Positions 20,900 through 29,614 of a stretch of DNA of 40,256 nucleotides are shown here, piece by piece (position 1 is the first letter of the stretch; every line of letters begins with the position of its first letter). The notes beneath the pieces were generated by a model. The model had not been told where the DNA came from. It saw only the letters and a program-made list of their open reading frames with translations, and searched no databases. Made by a program: the position numbers and the translations under genes. Origin of the DNA: Mycoplasma sp. CSL7475-4 (lineage in GTDB: Bacteria > Bacillota_I > Bacilli_A > Mycoplasmatales > Metamycoplasmataceae); contig NZ_JANUYA010000008.1 of assembly GCF_024834065.1 (NCBI RefSeq), forward strand, positions 1-40,256, written 5' to 3'.

Positions 20900-21261
20900 T
20901 GGCTAATCCAAAACAAATTTACAGTCGTGATACTAAATGAAGAAAAGGTGTAATGCGTACTTTAGTAAGTGAATTATTTGCTCACGGTCGTATTACTACA
21001 ACTCTAACTCGTGCTAAAGAATTGCGTCGTCACGCAGAAAAACTTATCACAAAAGCAAAAAATCCTACTCTAGCAAACCGTCGTGCTGCTGCAGCTTTCT
21101 TACGTCCAACTCTTGTTGAAGGTTCAGATAACGTTTTAAAACACTTATTCTCAACAATCGCACCTAAATACGCTGAAAGAAATGGTGGATACACTCGTAT
21201 TTACAAACTTGTTTCACGTCAAGGTGACTCAGCACCAATGGCTATTATCGAATTAGTTTAA
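20899..21261 (+). CDS. rplQ: 50S ribosomal protein L17 (bL17)
   Basis: A 120-residue protein with the family's DTKWRKGVMRTLVSELFAHGRITTTLTRAKELRRHAEKLITKAK-type N-terminal region, split here only by a UGA Trp at about residue 14. The C terminus contains the conserved NGGYTRIYKL segment. The start overlaps the rpoA stop by one base, with AAAGGAGAAG upstream. It is the last gene of the cluster and is followed by a terminator. Confidence 0.97.
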
Positions 21262-21294
21262 TTCGTACATATCTAAACTTTAATTACTAATTTT

Positions 21295-21320
21295 AAATAG
21301 CCTGCGGGCTATTTTTTCTT
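21295..21320 (+). terminator. Terminator after rplQ
   Basis: AAATAGCC-TGCG-GGCTATTT is an 8-bp stem with a tetraloop followed by TTTCTT. It ends the map-to-rplQ transcript. Confidence 0.8.
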
Positions 21321-21376
21321 ATCATTTTGACAACTAAAACACAAAATATTAGATAAATTTGACTTCAAAAAGTTTG

Positions 21377-21467
21377 GAGTAAATATTTAGCAATAACATC
21401 ACATTATTAAAAAAAGTGCTTACAGGCACGTTTTCGCTAACTGACAATGGTGTCAAATTATTTACTC
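21377..21467. other. Candidate branched structured element between rplQ and the lipoprotein gene
   Basis: Four mutually compatible helices can be drawn in 91 bases. A closing 9-bp helix pairs GAGTAAATA (21377-21385) with TATTTACTC (21459-21467). TTAGC (21387-21391) pairs with GCTAA (21436-21440). Inside that, AAAA-GTGC pairs with GCAC-TTTT with one mismatch (21411-21419 and 21426-21434). TGACA-ATGG-TGTCA forms a further hairpin (21442-21455). Together they make a three-way junction. It has no match I recognise to a named RNA; the region is AT-rich, so chance pairing remains possible. Confidence 0.25.
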
Positions 21468-21483
21468 TGAGTTTAGAAAAATA

Positions 21484-21523
21484 CAGAATAGAAAAAATAA
21501 CATTTTATGAATGCTATTTTTTC
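21484..21523 (-). terminator. Probable terminator of the leftward lipoprotein gene
   Basis: A 14-bp stem with one mismatch (21491-21504 with 21510-21523) surrounds a 5-base loop. On the minus strand the 3' arm ends in TTATTTTTTC. It lies 25 bases after the lipoprotein stop codon. Confidence 0.55.
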
Positions 21524-21547
21524 ATAATTTTATATCTGATTAACTAT

Positions 21548-22642
21548 CTAAATTTCAAAAATTAAATGATTAATATCGCTGCCAAATATTTTTGTTTGAC
21601 CATCAATTTTGACGCCTTTATAACGAATGTCCAATCTTATTTTACCGTTTTCAATCTGCGTAACATCATATGTTAACTGTGCATTAACTCGGTTACTCGA
21701 CCCGTATGTATATTTGGATTCATTCATTAATCTCATGTTTCGACCAGGATTATTGTGTTGGTCCTTCAAGATAACAAAACGTTTTTTATCAGTGATATTT
21801 CTTCAATCTAGCGGTGTGTTTTTAATTTTATAAATAATTGCACACTTTTCAAAATCGTAATATATGTCCAAATTATTTGCTAAAAATTCTCTTCGCAATT
21901 CATCAAGGTCAGAGATAGGATTTATCATAAATTTATCAAGCATACCTTTTGCTCAACTATTTACATCCTTAACTTCTTCTGATATTTCATTATTGTCTGG
22001 TTTATTGTTAATTTGCTCAATATTATTAATAATTATCTTTGTTTCTGTGGAATTATTTGACAATGGAATTTCGCCAAAATCAACATATTTGGCAACCTTA
22101 TATTTTAAAGTTAATTCAATATCAACTTTATTTTTCTCATTCGCCACATATTTTTTCAAAATTTTAACTTTATAATCAAGTTTTAAATTCGTTTTTTGGA
22201 CTCCATCTTTATTGACTCAAAAAGGATCGGACGCACTAACAATTTGATAACCTTTCAGTAATTCTGGGTCTTTTAAAGTTAAGACGACATCTCTATCTTT
22301 ATCATAATGTTTTCAGTCAGGGTGTTTACCTGTTTGAGTTCCTAAAACCACAAAGTCACTATACGAACATCATAGGTCAATATCATTATTCAACAAAAGA
22401 GCTCCGAATCTATTCTTTTGTGTATCATTCATTTGAAATGCATCTTTTAAAGACTCTACAATGAGATCGATTTTTTTAAGGTTTTTCGTATCATTATCAA
22501 ACTCTACTACATACGAAAACTCATCATCATTTTTAGTCTCATTTTTAGATTTTTTATTAACGCACGAAATTGTGCAAGCAGGAACAAAACCAATAGATAA
22601 TAAAACACTTGAATTTAAAATTTTTCTATATTTTAACCACAT
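21548..22642 (-). CDS. Predicted lipoprotein of unknown function
   Basis: One frame of 364 residues once UGA is read as Trp. The N terminus MWLKYRKILNSSVLLSIGF is a basic then hydrophobic signal peptide, followed by a lipobox-like TISC with C27 as the likely lipidated cysteine, so the protein should be anchored on the outer membrane face. The mature part is Lys/Asn/Asp-rich with a middle acidic segment (NNEISEEVKDVNS) and no domain I recognise. A GGGGGAT ribosome site precedes the ATG and a TATAAT lies about 36 bases upstream. It is divergent from the leucine-rich-repeat lipoprotein gene and convergent with rplQ. It could be a variable surface lipoprotein, but no repeats or phase-variable tracts are visible. 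Confidence 0.8.
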
Positions 22643-22678
22643 ATAATCCCCCGAAAATTAATTTGTGCTTATTGATGA

Positions 22679-22684
22679 ATTATA
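22679..22684 (-). promoter_or_regulatory. Putative -10 (TATAAT) for the leftward lipoprotein
   Basis: TATAAT on the minus strand within TTTTATATAATTC, about 36 bases before the ATG. Confidence 0.45.
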
Positions 22685-22756
22685 TAAAATTTCCATAAAA
22701 AATGTCTTTTTTCAGTACTAACACATAAAAAATTAAACCTTTTTAATAGGGGAAAA

Positions 22757-22762
22757 TATAAT
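22757..22762 (+). promoter_or_regulatory. Putative -10 (TATAAT) for the leucine-rich-repeat lipoprotein
   Basis: A perfect TATAAT in GGAAAATATAATATT, 22 bases before the chosen ATG at 22785. Confidence 0.45.
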
Positions 22763-22784
22763 ATTTTAAAACGGAGAAATGAAG

Positions 22785-25304
22785 ATGAAAACAAAAAATA
22801 AATTTATATTAAGTATAGGGTTGTCTTCTATGACATTGTTCCCTATTATTGCAGTTAGTTGTAATGACAAAAAAGAAAAAAATGCTATCAATAAACAAAA
22901 TATTGACAAATATTTTAAATATAAGTTGCAAGATGGGGTGTATTACATTATTGACACAAAAACAGACAATAAATTAGACAAAATAAGATGAGAATTATCA
23001 GAACCAATTTCTTTTAAAAACATTGAAAATAGAGAAAATTTTAGCAAAATTAAAGAAATTGAACTGAAAGAAACAAATATTATTCCAGAGTTTGCGTTTA
23101 GCAATCTTGATTCGATAGAAAATGTTAATGCTCCTAAGGTTGGTATAGTGGGAAAAAATGCCTTTGAAAATACATCAAAATTAGTAAGTTTAAATGCTCC
23201 TAAATTAAAAGCAATTATGGAATATGCGTTTAGAAATTCATCAATTAAGCAAATAGAATCACCAAATTTATTGGAAATTAAGGATGGAGCTTTTGCTAAC
23301 TCAAAAATATCTAAAATTAACACAAACAATCTACAAAAAATCGGAACTCAAAGTTTTGCCAACGCAAAAGGGTTAAGTGAAATAGCAGCACCAGAGTTAA
23401 AACAAATTGGAGCAAGTGCATTTGAAAATGCGTCAAACTTAACAAGTGTTGTGACGCCCAAAGTTAATTTAATTGGTTTTTATGCTTTTAAAAACACTAA
23501 AATAACAGAGTTTAACACCGGAATGGTTGATGTGGTGAATAGTGAAATGTTTGATGGGACATCACTTAAAAAAATTAATATGCCTGAAGTTATCGAAATT
23601 AGAGATAATGCCTTTAAAGATATGCAATCATTAAAAAATGTTGAAACACCAAAAATTAAATCAGTTGGCGTGGACGCATTTTCAGGTACGCAATTTATCG
23701 AAGACATTAGAAACGATCAAGGAATTAGTGTATATAACGGTATATTGTTAGATGGAAAAAAAGCAAGTGGAAATTTAGTTGTTCCTAACGTAATAACAAT
23801 TGCTCCTGAAGCCTTTAAAAACACAGATACGATAACAAATATATCATTGCCAGATGCCTTAACCATTGGTAATAGTGCATTCCAAAATGCTACAAATTTA
23901 TTGACCATAAATATGCCTAAAATAAAAATTTTAGGTGAGTCAGCATTTGATAATACTGCAATAACTGAACTAAATACAGGATCAGTTGAGGAAATATCTG
24001 TCAACTCATTCAAAGGAATGAATAGTTTAATCAACATTATTGTTCCAAGTGCTACTGAAGTGGAAAGCAGTTCGTTTGAAAAACTTCCGAATTTAGAATC
24101 TATAGAATTAGATAATGTGCTAGTTATTAAAGATCATGCTTTTAACAAAGTTAAAAAATTGAAAAATGTAAGAATTCCTAAAGCGAAAACGATTGGCGAA
24201 TTTGCCTTTGCCGATGCAATCAATTTAGAAACAATTGAAATGCCCAATGTTGAATCAATAGGAGAAAAGGCTTTTTATAGAAACCAAAAACTAACGGCCG
24301 TTAGTTCAGAAAAACTAGTTAATTTAGGGGACTCGGCTTTTGAATTTAATACAAGCCTTAAAACAGCTAACTTCCCAAACTTAACTACGGTGAACTCATC
24401 AGTGTTTAAAAACTGTTCATCATTGACAGAAGTTAATATGCCATTATTAACAAGCATTGAAAACGAAGCTTTTAAAAACTGTACATTATTACCACAATTA
24501 TCAGCCGCAAACCTAAAAAGTGTTGGAGAAAGTGCGTTTGAAGATACTTCAAGCTTGAATCAATTTGATGCACCTGCATTGACAACAGTGGGTAACAATG
24601 CGTTTAAAAATTCAGCTTTTATTCAATCGTTAATCGCTAAATCACCTTATAAAATTGCTGAGTTAAACGGAATAATTTTAGATGTTAGCCAAGCATCGGG
24701 TGAAATAACATTAACATCATTGACTGAAATTCGAGACAATTTATTCGCCAAAAATAAAAACATAACTTCGGTAACATTGCCAAATGTTACACAAATCGGA
24801 AACTCTGCATTCAATGGATGTGATAACTTAGAGCGAATCTCTGCTCCAAAATTAATCAAAGTCGGCGACTTTTCATTCGGTAAAACAGGAAATCTTTCAG
24901 TGTTTGATGTACCAAAATTAGCTGAAGTTGGTAAAAATGCTTTCGCAGAGAGCAAATTAATAGAAAACGATGAAACCGGAATAGCTCTAATTAATGGAAT
25001 TTTAGTATATTATGATGCCTATGGCGAAACAACAAGCATCAACGATGCGAAGATAATTGCCGATGGCTTATTTGAAGGGGATGAAGCCATAGACGAATTT
25101 TCATTTACAAACGTTAAAACAATTGGTGCTAATGCTTTTCTTGACTCATCACTAACTAGAATAGAGATACCACATGTTAAACACATTAAAGCAAATGCGT
25201 TTAAAAATACTCATATTAAATTCGAAACATCAGTCTTTCCGCAACAATTCACTAAGTCAGATTTTGAAAAAATATTGAACGGCGAAGAATGAAACGAGTC
25301 ATAG
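22785..25304 (+). CDS. BspA-like leucine-rich-repeat surface lipoprotein
   Basis: An 839-residue protein. A signal peptide ends in AVSC (C26, lipidation site), so it is probably displayed on the cell surface. From about residue 85 to 820 it consists of degenerate repeats of about 23 residues with the pattern P-x-L-x-x-I-G-x-x-A-F-x-N-x-x-x-L, typical of LRR_5 (BspA-type) proteins, which in other organisms bind host matrix proteins or other bacteria. Three similar insertions with a (Y/L/I)NGI(L/I) core occur near residues 316, 626 and 735, suggesting larger duplicated modules. An ATG at 22779 is also in frame; 22785 has the better distance to GGAG. After a late UGA Trp the frame closes at UAG 25302-25304. 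The ligand is unknown. Confidence 0.88.
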
Positions 25305-25367
25305 TTATTGCATCAACTAATAGACTTTTCTATCACTCAAATTAAAACACTATTAGAAAATGCGATA

Positions 25368-25420
25368 TTAGCAACCACGCATTGCTAAAATTGTTATACA
25401 AAAATAGTTTTGTATTTTTA
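25368..25420 (+). terminator. Terminator region after the leucine-rich-repeat gene
   Basis: Two consecutive hairpins: TTAGCAA/TTGCTAA (25368-25388), then TACAAAA-ATAG-TTTTGTA (25397-25414) followed directly by TTTTTATT. The second looks like the functional terminator. Confidence 0.6.
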
Positions 25421-25421
25421 T

Positions 25422-25467
25422 TAAACCAGGACAAAAGTTAGGATTAAACACCTTTTGTCCTGGTTTA
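25422..25467. repeat. Perfect 16-bp inverted repeat with 14-base loop
   Basis: TAAACCAGGACAAAAG (25422-25437) pairs perfectly with CTTTTGTCCTGGTTTA (25452-25467). It has little T-run after it and follows a separate terminator. It could be a second terminator, an operator, or a remnant of a mobile-element end; I cannot tell which. Confidence 0.7.
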
Positions 25468-25558
25468 TTTGTTATCTAAAAATTCATTTTTTTGATGTCT
25501 TTAAGTACACATTTTTTATTCCTAGATGACAATTTGAAAACTAAAAAAATAAATAATA

Positions 25559-25564
25559 TATACT
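25559..25564 (+). promoter_or_regulatory. -10 element directly upstream of the OppF-like gene
   Basis: TATACT ends 9 bases before the ATG and no Shine-Dalgarno sequence is present, which suggests a leaderless or nearly leaderless message. A second TATACT abuts the ATG. Confidence 0.35.
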
Positions 25565-25573
25565 TTATATACT

Positions 25574-27988
25574 ATGTCTAAAAATAAAAGAATATTAACA
25601 ATAGAAAATTTATTTCAGCCGCTAAACAATAATAGTCAATACATGTTTATTCCTAATTTAACTTTATTCAAAAATACATCAAATGTCTTTTTAATTATTG
25701 ACCAAAATACGGAATTGCTAGGCGAAAGCTTTAGGGAAATTGTGAGTGGTGAAAATAATATTAAAACACTATTTCAGGACAATGAACAAAACGATACTAT
25801 TTATTTGACAAACAATAAGTTGATAAATAAAAAAATATCATTTTACAATCTTAAAACTTTACAAGTTAGCGAAGATGATATCCCCATTGTTTATGAGTAT
25901 CAACGAATCAAAGAAAACTATGAATATATTCCTGAAACAATTGAAAGATTATCTAAATTACTAACAACTCATGAATATCAATTAAAGCAGGAAATATTAA
26001 ATATTTTTAAATCAAAAATCGATTCAATATACTCGATTATTTCAGATTTAAAAAGAGAAGCAAAAATGGTGAACAATGTTCTATCTCAAAATTCTTTAAA
26101 ACAAAACATAAATGAAATAAACAATGCAATGGCTGCATATGTTCAAAATCAAACATATTATAATGGACTAATTATCGGTATATTTTTAGATCTATTCCGT
26201 TCAATATTCGAAGCTGGCGAATATATGTCATCTGAATACAAAAATAGTGATGACTTCAATTTAAAAATTGAATCCGAAAAAGCACAAAGACGTTTAAAAG
26301 TCTTATTAAAAATGCAAAAAACAAATAAGGAAACAATTAAAAGAGAGTTATATTTACGTGACATAAAATCTCAACTAAATAGCGTCATTCAACTAAAATC
26401 ATTCAAAAAATCAAATTCAATAAAAACAATGAAATCACTGATTAAATGATATGAAAAATCAATCATTATTGACCGCAATAAAGTAAATTACTTTGATGAC
26501 AATTCAGTGCAATATCGCTATTTATGAAAACAAATTATTTTAAAAAAATACTTAATTCAACTTTTGAAAAAAAATAAAAAGAATTTGAAATACTTAAATC
26601 ACGAAAACATCAAAGAACTGAAATATAATCTAACTTCACGTGTTTCTTTATTCATTTCTAATAATCTTTCGAGTAGAAATATTGATAATAAATTCAATAT
26701 AAACACGATTAAAAAAATCGTTAAAAATGAGTTTTGAATTGACTTTGGTCCATACGTAGAAACTAGCTATTCTAACTTAGAGTTATATCAAGATGAAATT
26801 ACATTTTTACGTCGTAAATTAAAAGCTGTTAGTCAAAAAAAATTAAATGTTTTTGGTGTCGAAGACTACAAGGATAAAATCAATATCGTTAAAAACAATA
26901 TAGACATTCTTAAAGCGGAAGTTGATTGAAAAAAATATCTAATGCAATCAGAATTTAATCAACTTGTCTACAAAAATAATTATATTAATAAAAAAATCAA
27001 ATACATTGTTGCTGGGTATAAATCGATAATTGATTATAGTGCCAAAATTAATCAAAAAATCAATAGACTAAATAGAAAAATATCAAAAGAACAAGATGAT
27101 AAATTGAATATCAAGGCACATTTTAGCAATGCTAAAAAATCATTTTCATCATTAAATTCAATATCATTTCTATTCAATTATCTTGAATTAATGCGCCAGT
27201 TTGTTTTCTCAAAATTTAATTTCAATAAAAAGAATTTGATTAAAATTGATTTATTTTTAAAACTATTTGGGATATTGAATTCTGTATCATTTGCCAATGG
27301 TTCACTGACAAAAACAATTGATAATATTCCTAGCATTTCTCGTTTAAAAATCGGTTTGTTGTCTCGAATGATGAACGAATCACAGATTCTATTTATTATT
27401 GATGACGAAAACCTTAAAGACCAAAATTTAAAAAATGAGTTTTTGAGAATTGTCAATGAATTTGCTCAAAAAAACGGATTAACATACGTATTTATTACTA
27501 ATGATAGAGATTTAGCTGAATTTCAAAATTTCGATAACTTATATGTTTTCTATGACAACAAATTAATAGAGTTCGGTCGTCGTGAAAATCTATTCAATGA
27601 ACCATTGCACTTTGTATTCAAGGATTGAGTAGAAAATAAAAACATTCATTGTGATCTTGAATTCAATTCAAATAACTACATTTTTAATGAGTGTTTTAAA
27701 TATGATAAAAATCACTACTTAATTGCGCGAAATGAGATTATTAGACAATTAAATATAGATAATTTATATAGCAATTTAAACAATATTGAGCATAACACAA
27801 ATGAAACCTCGATTGATGAACTAAAATCATATTCGAATACACAAGAAACAGTGATTGTGGACTTGAATTCTATTAATGATGTGGAATCATCGCAAGTTAT
27901 GACAAAAGAATTCAATTTATTGAATGAAACTTACGAAAATCAATTATCAAACACTGTAATTATTGACGATAATATAGACGCATTTTAA
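25574..27988 (+). CDS. OppF-like ABC ATPase homologue with degenerate nucleotide-binding motifs and a long helical insertion
   Basis: An 804-residue protein with a C-terminal part (about residues 580-690) that aligns by eye with the second half of OppF/DppF ATPases: a region in the signature position (IPSISRLKIGLLSRMMN), a Walker B-like ILFIIDDENL, then GLTYVFITNDRDLAEF in the place of the H-loop (Asn replaces His) and IEFGRRENLFNEPLH, close to the family's 'E-G-x-x-x-x-x-F-x-x-P-x-H' ending. The N terminus (ILTIENL..., then LLGES...LFQD) resembles an ABC start, but the GKST of Walker A is absent. Between them lie about 450 residues of Lys-rich predicted helix and coiled coil. LSGGQ is not recognisable, so ATP hydrolysis is doubtful. 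No oppA, B, C or D gene adjoins it. The assignment is an inference; the open frame itself is clear. Confidence 0.55.
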
Positions 27989-28173
27989 AATCATCTAATA
28001 TTTTGTCAATAAAACTCAGTCAATAGCGTGTTAAATTATTGATTGAAATTGCTATCATACACATAGCCATCAATAAGTGTTTCAATAATGATTGAACCAA
28101 CAGTTAGATGAATATTTAGTCAAAAACAATAATTTGAACAAAGCGAAAAAATTGCAATATTTTGATCAATATC

Positions 28174-28206
28174 AAAAAACTCGAATTGTGAAAATTCGAG
28201 TTTTTT
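28174..28206. terminator. Bidirectional terminator
   Basis: AAAAAACTCGAATT (28174-28187) and AATTCGAGTTTTTT (28193-28206) form a perfect 14-bp stem with a 5-base loop and T-runs on both strands. It lies between two convergent genes. Confidence 0.8.
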
Positions 28207-28224
28207 AGTTAGTTGAAAATTGTT

Positions 28225-29187
28225 TTATTGGCCTATCAAACTATTGATATCGTCAATAATTGATACAGGAATATCTTTAATTGCAATGTAGTTAAAGATA
28301 TTCGATTTAGGGTTGTATAAAGCTAAGTATTTGACTTTTTGAAATTGCTCTTCATTATATGAGTTAAGGCCCATCAAGTAATAAATTAAAACCTGCAATG
28401 TATGTTTCGGGGTGAATCCAGTTTTTTTGGTTTTAATATCAATCAAATATTCACCAACAATTGCGTCGCCATCACCAGCAGTAATAATGTCGTTTTCAGC
28501 ACCTTTAATATCAAAGCCAAGGTGCAATTGTTTAGTGCTTGAAATATCTAATAAGTACTTATAAGTTTTAACAATATTTTGTGACATTAATTTAATTTGT
28601 TCTTGCTGTTCGTGGCTGATTTGATCTTTGATTGCTTGAAAATAATCTTGTTTTTGCTTTTTCGTCAAGTCATCATACTTTTCATTGCTAGGAAGTAGTG
28701 GTTTTACATAAAAATTGTGAAAACGAGCACGATATACAGAGTCGAATTGAGCTAAAAAATAAATTAAAGCAATATTATTATCAATATTTTCTTGATCTCA
28801 TCAAGAATAGCCAATATCATCACGCAAGGTTGAATTTCATAATTTATGGTGAAGTTTAAAGCCTTTTAAAGAAACATTTAAAGGGTAGTGAAATTCGCTT
28901 TGTTCAAAGGGTTGCAGTGCATAATGATTAAAAGTTTCTTTTGACCATCATTGTGCAAGTTGTTGTTCATTATCACTTTGGTTATGTTCATAATTTTTTG
29001 TTGGAACAAAATAAAAGCTTGCTAGATATTCCACGACTAAACCAGTAGTTGCGTAATGTAGACCTGAAAGAAGTTCTTCATTTGCAGGTTGTGTATTAGG
29101 AATTGATAAACTTTGTCAATCTTTTGGCGGTAAAAAGCCGCCACGTGGTTGTTTGTATTTTTCAACAAAATTAGTAACAGTTGCCAT
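28225..29187 (-). CDS. Probable PD-(D/E)XK (RecB/Cas4-like) nuclease-fold protein
   Basis: A 320-residue protein with AAGGAG before its ATG. The C-terminal part has the nuclease-core pattern GDGDAIVG (D241), EYLIDIKTKK (D250, K252), then QVLIYY (Q265, Y269). This matches the D...D-x-K...QxxxY arrangement of RecB-like and Cas4-like PD-(D/E)XK enzymes. The N-terminal half is Trp- and aromatic-rich (five UGA codons) and not recognised. No cas, addAB or recBCD genes are in the window. It may be a DNA-repair, phage-derived or defence nuclease; the specific role is unknown. It is monocistronic, convergent with the OppF-like gene and divergent from valS. Confidence 0.6.
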
Positions 29188-29614
29188 TTTTTCTCCTTTT
29201 TATCAATAGCAGTTTATAAACTATGTAAATGTTTGTTTTGATCCTTCTTCAAATTTGGCAAAATCAAAATTTTCTATATTAATAATTTTACTTGAATATT
29301 TGTAGAAAAATTAAGAACTATTGCAAAACAATCAGTGTATTTATGTTGATGTGAAGAAAATCAAGACCATATATCAATTGAAAATTTTTACATAAATTTA
29401 CAAAATGTAATTGAACTATTGCTAACAATATCCTGAGTGTAATCGCATACTAGATTCAGTGATTTTTATTGAAAACTCTCTATCTATTACTCACATTTTT
29501 ACAAAAAAATAGAAATTAAAATTCGTTATATATTGAGCCCAAGCGTCCATCGAAAAAATCCATATTTTGGTATAATATGTAATACATATATAAATTTAAT
29601 AGTAGGCGGTATTT
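29188..29614. other. Intergenic region between the nuclease gene and valS
   Basis: These 427 AT-rich bases separate divergent genes. I see a good extended -10 for valS near the right end, but no gene, T-box-like specifier/antiterminator, or repeat. Confidence 0.6.
29568..29576 (+). promoter_or_regulatory. Extended -10 (TGGTATAAT) for valS
   Basis: TGG-TATAAT is a full extended -10, 38 bases before the valS ATG. No strong -35 is present. Confidence 0.55.

Noticed and set aside
21548-22642. Three short separate genes or a decayed lipoprotein
   Set aside because: They are in the same frame and separated only by UGA codons, so they form one lipoprotein gene.
22943-24955. Several long minus-strand open frames opposite the leucine-rich-repeat gene
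   Set aside because: They are shadows created by the repetitive codon pattern of the real gene. They lack ribosome sites and recognisable proteins.
23100-25250. Regular repeats that could suggest a CRISPR array
   Set aside because: The periodicity is about 69 bases and degenerate, inside an open frame with a protein-level leucine-rich-repeat pattern. There are no identical direct repeats.
28000-28170. A remnant gene between the OppF-like gene and the bidirectional terminator
   Set aside because: No frame longer than a few dozen codons, no ribosome site and no similarity I recognise.
29188-29614. A T-box riboswitch in front of valS
   Set aside because: I found no AGGGTGGNACCGCG-like T-box sequence and no terminator/antiterminator pair. 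Only a promoter is visible.
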